In this document: piece by piece, positions 51,654 through 60,274 of the stretch | How positions within the stretch are numbered: position 1 is the stretch's first letter | Layout: each line of letters opens with the position of its first letter | Origin: Candidatus Aalborgicola bjergmarkensis | GTDB lineage: Bacteria; Pseudomonadota; Gammaproteobacteria; Burkholderiales; Burkholderiaceae_C | Direction of reading: 5' to 3' | Assembly: GCA_016708725.1 (NCBI GenBank) | Contig: JADJFE010000012.1 | Location: 62,001 to 126,000, forward strand | DNA length: 64,000 nt | Position numbers and translations under genes: made by a program | The notes under the pieces: model-generated | What the model saw: only the letters and a program-made list of their open reading frames with translations | Told to the model about the DNA's origin: nothing | Database searches by the model: none

Positions 51654-52946
51654 CTAATGAAGCAGGGCTTCGATGGTGTCGACATCAAACACCGGGATTC
51701 CAAATTTTTGTTTGACTGCTCGTCTGTCGAACCAGTAGTTATCGATAAAAATGGCACCTGCAGGGTCGATAAAGTCACATTTATCCTGTGCTTCATTCAA
51801 CTGAATCACGCGCTCAAACAGATATTCGGAAATGCCGCAATCGCGCAATGTTTCGGCCAAGTTGTAGCGATGTTTGGTCAGCAGTACAACCGGTATCTTG
51901 CGGTTGCGGCATTGGTACACAAAGGCGATGACCTGTTCATGCACATGCCGACCGACGATCAGGGTTTCGTCCAGATCGATATACACACGCTTGAATGCCA
52001 GATTTGCCTTGAAGCGGTTGTATAAACAACGATCAAGCTGCACGGCATACTGGTTTTGCAATAGCTCTACGGTTATACGCATAGCATTGAAGAGGCTGAG
52101 CAAGGCAAAATTGACTCCAGTGTGCCGATACAAGCCCATTGTGCTCGACTGGCGAGGTGCAAATTCTAAGAGTTTGAATTTTCCTTGCGTACACTGCTTT
52201 ACCTGAAAGAACCATGCACCGTTCAGGGAAACCGTGTCGTTGATGCTTTGCGCAATGTGTCTGATCTCGTTTGTCACAGCTAGTGCAGTGGATCGAAACG
52301 AAATACCCATTTGTACCCTTTCGCGGGTTCGCGGGCCGATGAACAATAATTTGCCGTTGAAATCCGTAAAGCAGTCAACACTCAACTCTGCACCCGGTAG
52401 AAATTCACTTATCAGTAATTCAGGATTTTTGCCAAGATAGAAGTTCAGGTCTTGCGCATCGTGTGCGATCATCGTGCCCTTGCCTCCCTGTCCGTCATCG
52501 GGTTTCAAGAACACGGGGAATGCCATATTGCGACATGGCGTGGGCAATATCTGCGGACAAAAGTCGTGTGTTTTGAACAAATCGTAGGTTTGCCTTTTGT
52601 GGCGGGCGATGCGGTTTGTACTGCTGCAAGAGGTAAGCACCTGGGCAGACAGCTCGGCCTGATGTTCGGCCAAAAAGCAGCAAATGGTGTCGTGGGTGGG
52701 GTAGATGTAATGGATGCCCAGCCTACACAACATCAGGTTGAAACGTTCCGTGAAATCCGGCCTATCTACATAGAAGTCACCTTCTATGTAGTGATCTTCG
52801 TCGTACACATAGGCAGCATGGTCGTTTTTTCCCGAAGCTCCGAACACTTCTACATGGTGGCTGTATTTCAGGGAGTTGTATATCTCCAGCCCGATCTCGG
52901 AGCCGGCGGGAAAGATCAGCACCCGGTATTTGGCGCTTATAGTCAT
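51654..52946 (-). CDS. ATP-grasp enzyme fused to a HAD-like domain
   Basis: The 430-residue protein starts with a Rossmann-like pre-ATP-grasp part (VLIFPAGSEIGLEIYNSL, YPTHDTICCFLAEH), then ATP-grasp motifs: FPVFLKPDDGQGGKGTMI, LLISEFLPGAELSVDCF and KLLEFAPRQSSTMG. Residues about 310-430 form a HAD-type fold with FKRVYIDLDETLIVGRHV (D-x-D), PVVLLTKHRYNLAETL and AGAIFIDNYWFDRRAV. ATP-grasp enzymes join a carboxylate to an amine or thiol; the HAD part could remove a phosphate. Its ATG shares bases with the methyltransferase stop (TGATG). The fusion is not one I know. Confidence 0.75.
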   Translation of the reverse strand: MTISAKYRVLIFPAGSEIGLEIYNSLKYSHHVEVFGASGKNDHAAYVYDEDHYIEGDFYVDRPDFTERFNLMLCRLGIHYIYPTHDTICCFLAEHQAELSAQVLTSCSSTNRIARHKRQTYDLFKTHDFCPQILPTPCRNMAFPVFLKPDDGQGGKGTMIAHDAQDLNFYLGKNPELLISEFLPGAELSVDCFTDFNGKLLFIGPRTRERVQMGISFRSTALAVTNEIRHIAQSINDTVSLNGAWFFQVKQCTQGKFKLLEFAPRQSSTMGLYRHTGVNFALLSLFNAMRITVELLQNQYAVQLDRCLYNRFKANLAFKRVYIDLDETLIVGRHVHEQVIAFVYQCRNRKIPVVLLTKHRYNLAETLRDCGISEYLFERVIQLNEAQDKCDFIDPAGAIFIDNYWFDRRAVKQKFGIPVFDVDTIEALLH

Positions 52947-53674
52947 CAATCGTCTGCTAGTGCCAGTTCAGCCAGAATGCCACAGGATAATTCTGGATAA
53001 TCGATGGCCGCCAGACACAGCGCCTGAATGATGTCTTCGCCCAGGTTTAAAGAAATCATTTGTTGGGTGGTTAATGGCTTGAGGTAAATACCCTCAAGGC
53101 GCTGAATACGATAGCCCGCCTGCGCGATGTCCTGTCGCAGCGACGCAACTGTGTAGTAACGCTTGTGGCCCAGCAGTAAATCGTGTGGAGACAACTGTTG
53201 CATGTCAGGAAGCATTCCTGCCAAATGCCCTAGTCTGCGGTTTAGTACTTCGGCGTTAGGTACGGTGACAAACATGCGCCCGCTTGGAGCCAGAAGATGC
53301 CGGAAGTGTTGAAGTATCAGCACGGGATCATCCACGTGCTCCAAGATGTAGCCGAAAATGATGACATCGAAACGTTCCGCCGTATCGAAGGTCTCGAAAT
53401 AAGATTCGGCGATTTCGACCTTGGAGTCAGGATATTGGGCACGGAAATGCGCAATCACGGCAGGCGATGCATCCACCACCACATGGCGTTTGAAATGCTG
53501 TCCAAAAACCTGTGTCGTGATCCCGTGCCCAAGCCCTAATTCGAGCAGCGAGTTTGCACCCTGCGAGTACCGGGCAATCCGCTGTGGATACCATTTCAGC
53601 TGTATCGTGTTGTCAAAATCGTAGATGCTCAGTCCCTGGTAGGCCTGCACATGATCGTCGAGTCTGTTTCCCAT
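52946..53674 (-). CDS. SAM-dependent methyltransferase of the second glycan operon, copy 2
   Basis: The 242-residue protein has NSLLELGLGHGITTQVFG (SAM loop), HVVVDASPAVIAHF, FDVIIFGYILEHVDDPVLIL and APSGRMFVTVPNAEVLNRRLG. It is in the same class as the 48942-49694 product and shares the motif order, suggesting a duplication. It overlaps the ATP-grasp gene start and is 14 bases after the WbqC gene. Confidence 0.83.
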   Translation of the reverse strand: MGNRLDDHVQAYQGLSIYDFDNTIQLKWYPQRIARYSQGANSLLELGLGHGITTQVFGQHFKRHVVVDASPAVIAHFRAQYPDSKVEIAESYFETFDTAERFDVIIFGYILEHVDDPVLILQHFRHLLAPSGRMFVTVPNAEVLNRRLGHLAGMLPDMQQLSPHDLLLGHKRYYTVASLRQDIAQAGYRIQRLEGIYLKPLTTQQMISLNLGEDIIQALCLAAIDYPELSCGILAELALADD

Positions 53675-53688
53675 AGTTGGTCTGCCGC

Positions 53689-54405
53689 TTAATCAGTTAC
53701 AAAAGAATCTGCTACATCGTAGTGGCTGTGAATGCATGTTTGCACCCTATCTTGTGGATTGAACATCAGCACATCGACAATTGACAGCCAGGGTACGAAC
53801 CCGTTTCCCAATTGGGCATATTCAAATGAACGTGGCCGGATGAACATCAAGTTCAGCCCGCAGCTTCGAAATACCTGGGCTGAGTATAAGTTTAAGCCAC
53901 CAATTGAGTTCACATAGGTCTTCGCGTTTACCGCTTTGCACAGGGCCAACACCTTGTCCTGATTTTTGAGGCTGTGATCAATCGCGACGTCGGATGAGTT
54001 CCGAATTTCGGTGTTGATGCCCAAATGCGCGCAAGTTTTGACGATGGCGTGGCGCAGGAATTTAAATAGATTAGTATTTTCGTGACGAATAATTTCTTCC
54101 ACCAGCGCGAAGGTTTGCGAAAAATACGGTGCCCGGTGGTATGCGCCCCGGAATTGGTTGAGCAGCTTGTCGCGGTTGAAAGCCGTCGATAGTTCACGCT
54201 CGCATACATTCAGATAGTCTGAGCCGCTTTTCAGGGGTAGCGAAAACATCACCTCTTTGCCGTTTTGCAGCATGCGGTTGCGGTTGAACCAGCCCTTTTT
54301 TGTGTATTTGATGTTGTCATACAAAATGAATAAATCCACCGCTGCTATCAGCTGGTAGTAGCCGATATAGGGCAGGAAGTACGGCTGCATGATCGCTACC
54401 TTCAT
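53689..54405 (-). CDS. wbqC: WbqC-family protein
   Basis: The 238-residue protein shows the WbqC signature: MKVAIMQPYFLPYIGYYQLI, DLFILYDNIKYTKKGWFNRN, PLKSGSDYLNVCER and a closing GNGFVPWLSIVDVLMFN. WbqC proteins occur in O-antigen and other glycan clusters and are thought to be involved in amino-sugar or amino-acid ligation to sugars. The start at 54405 gives the family N-terminus; 19 further residues are open upstream. The DegT gene stop lies 43 bases away, so an operon is likely. Confidence 0.88.
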   Translation of the reverse strand: MKVAIMQPYFLPYIGYYQLIAAVDLFILYDNIKYTKKGWFNRNRMLQNGKEVMFSLPLKSGSDYLNVCERELSTAFNRDKLLNQFRGAYHRAPYFSQTFALVEEIIRHENTNLFKFLRHAIVKTCAHLGINTEIRNSSDVAIDHSLKNQDKVLALCKAVNAKTYVNSIGGLNLYSAQVFRSCGLNLMFIRPRSFEYAQLGNGFVPWLSIVDVLMFNPQDRVQTCIHSHYDVADSFVTD

Positions 54406-54448
54406 CGCATCAATCCCTGGCAACATCGCGTTAGCTTGGCATTCATCT

Positions 54449-55555
54449 CTATTGAGCGGCAATGAAAGTGCACATTTTTTCCACCACAGTTATTTCCAGA
54501 TCAGGATAAATTGGGAGACAAAGTATTTGCTGCGCTGCGGCTGTAGCGACAGGTAGATTCTCGCGGTTGGCGGAAGGTAAACCGCGATACATGGAGAAGT
54601 CCGATATCAGTGGGAAGAAATAGCGGCGGGGATGGATACCAGAATCTTTTAGTTTTTGGTACAGGGCATCCCGACTAAGCGGGTAGTCCGCCTGCACCAG
54701 AATCGGAAAGTAAGCGTAATTGGCAATTTTTTCACCCGCAGCATTTAAACAGTGAATACCCTTGACGCCTTTTAAACGCTCACGATAGGCCGCATCGATT
54801 GTCTGACGGTGCATGATTGCCTGATTAATGTATTTCAACTGCAACAACCCCAGTGCCGCATTGAATTCACTCATTTTGCCGTTGATGCCGGGTGCCACCA
54901 CGTTCACCTCACCTACATGGCCAAAGTTCTTCAAGTGGTCGATTCGAATCTTCGTTTTTTCGTCCGGGCAAATGATGGCTCCACCTTCAAAGGTGTTGAA
55001 TACCTTAGTTGCGTGAAAGCTAAGAACCGAGAGATCACCATGGCGAAGCACGCTGCCGTGTTCGTCTTGCACACCAAAGGCATGTGCAGCATCGTAGATG
55101 ACTCTGAGGTTGTAGTTGTCGGCGATCTTCTGGATGGCGTCTACATCACATGGGTGACCGTAGACATGCACGGGCATGATGGCAGTGGTTTGCGGGGTGA
55201 TTGCGGATTCAATCTTTGCCGGGTCAAGGTTCAATGTGCTGGGATCAATATCCACAAACACAGGCTTGATGCCGTTCCACAGCAAAGAGTGTGCTGTTGC
55301 CACAAATGAATACGGGGTGGTGATGACTTCCCCTGTGATGCGCAATGCCTGTAGAGCAGTTACCAATGCAATAGTCGCGTTGGTAAAGAGTGCCAGGTGC
55401 TTGACACCCAAGTGGGCGCACAGGGCTTGCTCCAATTGTTGGTGGAAAGGACCACAATTGGTTAAAACTTTACTTTCCCATATTTTTTGTAGGTAGGGGT
55501 AAAACTCCTCTAGCGGGGGCAGGTAGGGTTGGGTGACGTAGATAGGCATATTCAT
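54449..55555 (-). CDS. DegT/DnrJ/EryC1-family aminotransferase
   Basis: The 368-residue PLP-dependent sugar aminotransferase has LTNCGPFHQQLEQAL, LFTNATIALVTALQAL, ITTPYSFVATAHSLLW, VIYDAAHAFGV, the lysine motif LSFHATKVFNTFEGG, NFGHVGEVNV and the C-terminal IHPRRYFFPL. These patterns match 4-keto- or 3-keto-6-deoxy-sugar aminotransferases of the FdtB/VioA type. The ATG at 55555 is the conservative start; an open extension to 55702 starting at TTG contains a plausible helix and cannot be excluded. It is the first gene of the operon. Confidence 0.85.
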   Translation of the reverse strand: MNMPIYVTQPYLPPLEEFYPYLQKIWESKVLTNCGPFHQQLEQALCAHLGVKHLALFTNATIALVTALQALRITGEVITTPYSFVATAHSLLWNGIKPVFVDIDPSTLNLDPAKIESAITPQTTAIMPVHVYGHPCDVDAIQKIADNYNLRVIYDAAHAFGVQDEHGSVLRHGDLSVLSFHATKVFNTFEGGAIICPDEKTKIRIDHLKNFGHVGEVNVVAPGINGKMSEFNAALGLLQLKYINQAIMHRQTIDAAYRERLKGVKGIHCLNAAGEKIANYAYFPILVQADYPLSRDALYQKLKDSGIHPRRYFFPLISDFSMYRGLPSANRENLPVATAAAQQILCLPIYPDLEITVVEKMCTFIAAQ

Positions 55556-55846
55556 AAATACGTAATCGTTTAGATCCCCCTCATTTGCATCAAGCCACGG
55601 GTGCCGCGAACTGTTTTTGGAGTTGGCAGCCAGTCGTTCGCGAGCTTCCTTTAAGTCCTCAATCAGCGTAACCAACAACTTGTCCTTGCGCAGGGGCGGC
55701 AAGCCCAGTGCCCAAGTTGTATCGAGTTGTGGGGTGAAGAAACGTAGTTTACGGGGAAAAAACCAATATTTCGCAGGGGGTCTAAACGCATACGATAATT
55801 CAGCCGTCCTGCCTGGGGGAATTTGAAGTGGTCATTGGGTTTTTAC

Positions 55847-56152
55847 TCCCTCGCCCCAGCGGGGAGAGGGCTGGGGAGAGGGGCCTGGCTTGTCATGGTG
55901 CGGCTCTTTGGATGTTCTGCGGTGCTGTGGATGGGGTTATTATTGCTATATTATTAATAGCTGTAACCGCGCATCCCACGGGGGCTGGAGGCTTATTTGA
56001 TGCCTTATTTGTGGCCAAAAAGATGCCACAAAGGCTTGCAAGAGGGTTTCGCATCGCAGTTTTTGCATGTGTGATATCACGGGCAATATGAAATTCCAGC
56101 GCAAAGCCACCAGCAGCCCCTCTCCCCAGCCCTCTTCCCGCTGGGGCGGGAT
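55847..56152. mobile_element. MITE-like element with 36-37-base terminal inverted repeats
   Basis: Left end 55847-55883 and right end 56117-56152 are near-perfect inverted repeats (left CCCTCGCCCCAGCGGGGAG and AGGGCTGGGGAGAGGGG; right CCCCTCTCCCCAGCCCTCT and CCGCTGGGGCGGGAT). The 233-base interior is unrelated and AT-richer. It has no coding capacity beyond chance frames. A second, truncated copy lies at 30905-31112 in the opposite orientation. It fills the gap 55556-56161 apart from the DegT upstream region (55556-55846). Confidence 0.83.
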
Positions 56153-56161
56153 TACCCGGAT

Positions 56162-56622
56162 GTGGGCGGCGACGCCCGCAAGGTGCCGCTGGTGCTCTGG
56201 TATGCGAACAACGTGGACGACATTCCGGCGTTCGAGAAACAGATGCGCCGCAAGGTGCATTACGTCATCCAGCCCGCGCACCTGTGGAACAGCATCGCCA
56301 ATTTGGCCCGCACCCAGAACGCGGAGCTGCTGAACACGCTGCAGGCGGGCTTCAAATACATCGAGACGGAATCCTTTGAGAGCACGTTTCAGGGATTGTT
56401 CTCCGAGATTGACCTGGGTTCCCCCAAGCTGGGCAAAAAACCGGGAGCAAGAAGCGGCTGGAGAGCGTGCTGGACTTCGCCTGCGGCTCCGGTTCGCTGC
56501 TGCTCAACGTGCGCCGACAGGTGAACAAGGCTGGTGGCGCCATCGGCAAAATCTTCGGGCAGGAAAAGAACATCACCACCTACAACCTCGCGCGCATGAA
56601 CATGCTGCTGCATTTTACATAG
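56162..56622 (+). pseudogene. hsdM: hsdM remnant (type I restriction-modification methylase)
   Basis: The first frame encodes VPLVLWYANNVDDIPAFEKQ, HYVIQPAHLWNSIANLARTQ, LLNTLQAGFKYIE and ESFESTFQGLFSEIDLGSPKL. These are typical of EcoR124-type HsdM before the SAM domain. At about 56440 the frame changes, and a second frame reads RLESVLDFACGSGSLLLNVRRQ (the SAM motif) and GKIFGQEKNITTYNLARMNMLLH, ending TAG 56620-56622. Roughly 70 codons between them are missing, and the N-terminus and target-recognition parts are gone. It abuts the right end of the inverted-repeat element. No hsdS or hsdR is adjacent. Confidence 0.83.
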
Positions 56623-56690
56623 CTGCATCCGCGCACCAGCCGTGCCTGAAAGGCACTTTTACCTACAAGCCGGTTTGAAACTGCGTGAAA

Positions 56691-59687
56691 CTACAGATGC
56701 GGCCCTATGAGGCCATTGAGTTCGAACATCGTCACCTGCGGCTTGCCCAACACAGCCAGCAGCTTGGCATCCGCGTTGATGCGGCGTTTGTCGGCGGCGT
56801 CCTGCAAGCCGTTGGCCTTGATGTAATCCCACAGTTTCTTGATGACCTCGGTGCGTGCCACTGGCTCCGGGCCAATGACGGCGGCCAGGGCGGCGCTTGG
56901 CTGCCTGGTGGTCTTGGTAACTGTTTTTGTGACCGTTTTTGTAACAGTTTTGGTAGCAACCTTGGTGGCGGCCTTGGGGGCAGGCTTTACAACGGTCTTT
57001 CCAGCGGCTTTTTCAGCAGTCTTTTTGCCTACAGCCCCGATGGATTGTGCGGGAGTAGCTTCTTTTTCCATAGCGCCATCCGTCTTGGCCGCAGCTTTGG
57101 GTGCCGTCTTGCGCGCAGGGAATTTCGATGGTGCAAACTCAAAACCCACCTTGCCTTTGGCCGCATCCCAGACCAGCATGGCCTTGAAGGGGCGGCGTGT
57201 TTTCATGGAGACAAACTTGTCCAATAAATCGGTCTTGCCCGTTTGCAGCAACTTGCGCATCTGGCTGGCATCAACGATTTGTTGCAGAATGATCTGTGCG
57301 GACTTGAAGTCGCAGCTTGGCGTGGCTTGCGCGGGTGTTGGAACGGATTTGTCACACACGTAGTGCTTGCCGTGTTCAAACACCGCACCACCGCATTTGG
57401 GGCAGGTTCCCAGCGACTCCTGGCCGGAAAAGTCGATGATGACCCCGTCTTCCTGCCCATTTTGTTCGTTGTCAAAATCGAATGCGAGTTTGTAGTTATT
57501 GATTTCCTCATCAAACTTGAGCATGATTTCAGCGGTGAAGGGCCAGCCCGCCTTGGAGCGAAAGCCTTCGAGCGGACCGATTTTCTTGTCCCGCAAAAAC
57601 TGCTCGACCTCTGCCACCTCAAAGGTTCGACCTGCTGGCGTTTTGCCAAAGGAAAAACCGCAGCCATCCTCGTTGCCGGTCTTGCCCATGCAGGTGTAAC
57701 GGCGGTAATTTTCCCGCACAATGCCGCCACAATGAGGGCAAGGCGCTTGCAAGGTCGCGTAATCGCCAGGGATGGTGTCGCGGTCGTATTCCTTGGCTTT
57801 TTTCACGATGCGCTGCGTCATGGCAGCAATTTCTGCCATGAAAGCCTGGCGCGGCAACTTGCCCTGCTCCATCTGGTTGAGCTTGTATTCCCACTCGCCC
57901 GTCAACTCGGCCTTGGACAGCTCTTCCACGCCGATACCGCGCAGCAAGGTCATCAACTGAAATGCCTTGGCCGTTGGCACCAGTTCGCGCCCCTCGCGCA
58001 GCATGTAGTTTTCGGCAATCAGGCCCTCGATGATGCTGGCGCGGGTTGCGGGTGTTCCCAAGCCCTTTTCCTGCATGGCCTGGCGCAATTCGTCGTCCTC
58101 CACGGTCTTGCCTGCACTCTCCATGGCGCCCAGCAGCGTGGCCTCGGAGTAACGCGCTGGCGGGCGGGTTTTCAGGCTTTTGGTCTCCACCTCCTCGGCC
58201 AGCACCTGTTCGCCAGGGGCCACCACGACCAGATTGGGATTGCCATTCTTGGCATCAGCCACCTCGTCAGCAGCCTCCTTGCCATAGATGGCCAGCCAGC
58301 CCGGCTTGACCAACACCCGCCCTTCGGTTTTGAAACGGTGGGCCACGTCTGGCAGTGTCACGGTGGAGATACGGGTCGTGAGCAGGTACTCGGCGTTGGG
58401 AAAGAACACCGCCATGAAACGGCGCGCCACCAGGTCATAAATCTTTTGCTCGGCCTCCGACAGGCCATGCGGCGCTTGCAGCGTGGGGATGATGGCGAAG
58501 TGGTCCGACACCTTTGCATTGTCAAACACCCGCTTGCTCGGTTTGACGTAGCCACCTTTGATAGCCGTGGCCGCATGCGGCGCCAGGTGCTGCATACCGC
58601 TGTTGGCCAGCATCTCCATCGTTTGTTTGGCCACAGGCACATAGTCTTCCGGCAAGGCGCGCGAATCACTGCGTGGGTAGGTCAGCGCCTTGTGGCGTTC
58701 GTACAAACTCTGTGCAATCGACAAGGTGGTCTTGGCGCTGTAGCCGAAGCGGGCATTGGCTTCACGCTGCAAACTGGTCAAATCGAACAACAAGGGCGAA
58801 GCTTGGCTAGAGGGCTTGCTTTCATCCACCACGCTAGCGTTGCGCCCACGCACGGCGTCGGCTATGGCCTGGGCCACATCGAGGCTCCAGATGCGGTCGG
58901 CCTTTTTCTCGGCGTCACTGGCATCACGCCGGTGCTCGGGATCAAACCATTTGCCCACATACTGACCCGCAAGGGCGGCAAACGTGGTGTGTATTTCCCA
59001 GTAATCCCGGCTGACAAATTTGCGGATCAGTTCTTCACGCTCGACCACCACCGACAGCGTGGGCGTTTGCACCCGACCCACGGTTGTCAGAAAGAAGCCG
59101 CCATCACGCGAATTAAAGGCCGTCATGGCGCGCGTACCGTTGATGCCCACCAGCCAGTCGGCTTCGGAGCGGCAGCGCGCGGCATCGGCCAGGGGTTGCA
59201 TCTGGGCATTGGTACGCAAGGACTTGAAGCCATCGCGGATCGCCTGCGGGGTCATCGACTGCAACCACAGCCGCTCAACGGGCTTGCCCAGGGGTTTGGC
59301 GCCACCCGCGTACTGCTCGATCAGGCGAAAAATCAATTCACCCTCCCGGCCCGCATCACACGCATTGACAATTCTGCCCACGTCCCGGCGCTTGGCCAGG
59401 CGTACCAGCGTGTTCAGGCGCGAGCGGGTTTTTTCCACCGGCTTGAGGTCAAAGTGCGGCGGAATCACCGGCAAATGGGCAAAGCTCCACTTGCCACGCT
59501 TGACATCGAATTCCTCCGGTGCCTGAATTTCCACCAGGTGCCCTATGGCACTGGAGACGACATACGTATCGCTCTCGAAATAGTCATCATGCTTTTCAAA
59601 TTTCCCGGCGGCGACACCAGGAGCACCCAACGCCCGCACAATATCCTGGGCCACTGAAGGCTTTTCTGCAATAACCAATGTTTTCAT
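56691..59687 (-). CDS. topB: DNA topoisomerase III with C-terminal SWIB domain
   Basis: Topoisomerase III resolves single-strand links in DNA (type IA). The 998-residue product starts MKTLVIAEKPSVAQDIVRAL (Toprim), has CDAGREGELIFRLI, the active-site region KALTYPRSDSRALPEDYV with its tyrosine, and Zn-binding CPHCGG and CPKCGG cysteines in the tail. After a Lys/Ala/Thr-rich linker with KTVT repeats, a SWIB/MDM2-like domain closes it: PSAALAAVIGPEPVARTEV and KKLWDYIKANGLQDAADKRR, then MFELNGLIGPHL. E. coli TopB has 653 residues and no SWIB domain, so this form is enlarged. The start at 59687 is chosen; an earlier in-frame start would add 24 unconserved residues. It is divergent from the SET gene. 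Confidence 0.95.
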   Translation of the reverse strand: MKTLVIAEKPSVAQDIVRALGAPGVAAGKFEKHDDYFESDTYVVSSAIGHLVEIQAPEEFDVKRGKWSFAHLPVIPPHFDLKPVEKTRSRLNTLVRLAKRRDVGRIVNACDAGREGELIFRLIEQYAGGAKPLGKPVERLWLQSMTPQAIRDGFKSLRTNAQMQPLADAARCRSEADWLVGINGTRAMTAFNSRDGGFFLTTVGRVQTPTLSVVVEREELIRKFVSRDYWEIHTTFAALAGQYVGKWFDPEHRRDASDAEKKADRIWSLDVAQAIADAVRGRNASVVDESKPSSQASPLLFDLTSLQREANARFGYSAKTTLSIAQSLYERHKALTYPRSDSRALPEDYVPVAKQTMEMLANSGMQHLAPHAATAIKGGYVKPSKRVFDNAKVSDHFAIIPTLQAPHGLSEAEQKIYDLVARRFMAVFFPNAEYLLTTRISTVTLPDVAHRFKTEGRVLVKPGWLAIYGKEAADEVADAKNGNPNLVVVAPGEQVLAEEVETKSLKTRPPARYSEATLLGAMESAGKTVEDDELRQAMQEKGLGTPATRASIIEGLIAENYMLREGRELVPTAKAFQLMTLLRGIGVEELSKAELTGEWEYKLNQMEQGKLPRQAFMAEIAAMTQRIVKKAKEYDRDTIPGDYATLQAPCPHCGGIVRENYRRYTCMGKTGNEDGCGFSFGKTPAGRTFEVAEVEQFLRDKKIGPLEGFRSKAGWPFTAEIMLKFDEEINNYKLAFDFDNEQNGQEDGVIIDFSGQESLGTCPKCGGAVFEHGKHYVCDKSVPTPAQATPSCDFKSAQIILQQIVDASQMRKLLQTGKTDLLDKFVSMKTRRPFKAMLVWDAAKGKVGFEFAPSKFPARKTAPKAAAKTDGAMEKEATPAQSIGAVGKKTAEKAAGKTVVKPAPKAATKVATKTVTKTVTKTVTKTTRQPSAALAAVIGPEPVARTEVIKKLWDYIKANGLQDAADKRRINADAKLLAVLGKPQVTMFELNGLIGPHL
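56925..56970 (-). repeat. Lys-Thr-Val-Thr repeats in the linker of topB
   Basis: The segment encodes (KTVT) repeated three to four times on a 12-base period, between the zinc-finger tail and the SWIB domain. It is in frame and forms a basic flexible linker. Confidence 0.8.
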
Positions 59688-59752
59688 CTGCATACAATCC
59701 GTTCTCGCGCGCACATGCGCGCACACAATTGACCATACCAAATTTTCAAGCC

Positions 59753-60274
59753 GTGGCAAAAAAATCCGCCATTTCCGCCATTTCCGCCATTCCCGCCACT
59801 TTTACTGCCCCATCGGGTCGCCGCCGCATCCAGACCCGCCGCTCGGGTGTACATGGCAAGGGTGTCTTTGCGCTGGAAGATATCGCCGCAGGCACGACCA
59901 TCATCGAATATGTGGGCGAGCTTATCAGCTGGACCGAAGCACAACGGCGCCACCCGCACAATCCCGATGATCCCAATCACACCTTTTATTTTCAGATTGA
60001 TGGCGAGCGCGTCATTGACGCTCTGGTAGGCGGCAATTCCTCCCGCTGGATCAACCACGCCTGCGCGCCCAATTGTGAAGCTGACGTGGTGAATGATCGC
60101 ATCTTCATCAGGGCACTGCGCGACATCGCGGCTGGCGAAGAGCTGAATTATGACTACGGTTTGACCGTTGACGAGCGTTACACCCGCAAACTCAAAGCCT
60201 CCTATCCCTGCTGGTGCGGCGCGCCAACCTGTCGCGGAACGCTTTTGGCCCCCAAGCGCCGTGCCGCAAAATGA
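59753..60274 (+). CDS. SET-domain protein-lysine methyltransferase-like protein
   Basis: The 173-residue protein has a complete SET domain: RRSGVHGKGVFALEDIAAGT, IIEYVGELISW, SSRWINHACAPNCEA (SAM and Lys channel), ALRDIAAGEELNYDY (catalytic Tyr) and a post-SET zinc motif CWCGAPTCRGTLL. It probably methylates lysines on a bacterial protein; bacterial SET targets are mostly unknown. The GTG at 59753 (MAKKSAISAIS) is used; an ATG at 59678 would add 25 residues but overlaps the divergent topB start. The N-terminus holds a 9-base repeat (59765-59791) encoding Ser-Ala-Ile three times. It is coupled to birA by ATGA. Confidence 0.9.
   Translation: MAKKSAISAISAIPATFTAPSGRRRIQTRRSGVHGKGVFALEDIAAGTTIIEYVGELISWTEAQRRHPHNPDDPNHTFYFQIDGERVIDALVGGNSSRWINHACAPNCEADVVNDRIFIRALRDIAAGEELNYDYGLTVDERYTRKLKASYPCWCGAPTCRGTLLAPKRRAAK
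59765..59791 (+). repeat. Nine-base tandem repeat at the SET gene N-terminus
   Basis: TCCGCCATT is repeated three times and then followed by a variant CCCGCCACT. It is in the coding frame and gives Ser-Ala-Ile repeats outside the SET fold. Confidence 0.9.

Noticed and set aside
56685..57227. 180-codon plus-strand frame with Gly/Ser-rich repeats at the topB end
   Set aside because: It is antisense to the repeat-bearing linker and SWIB part of topB, and the low-complexity composition mirrors those repeats.
57243..59657. 804-codon open frame on the plus strand inside topB
   Set aside because: It is antisense to a complete, well-conserved topoisomerase III and has no recognisable domain or ribosome site. 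Long antisense frames are expected in GC-rich genes.
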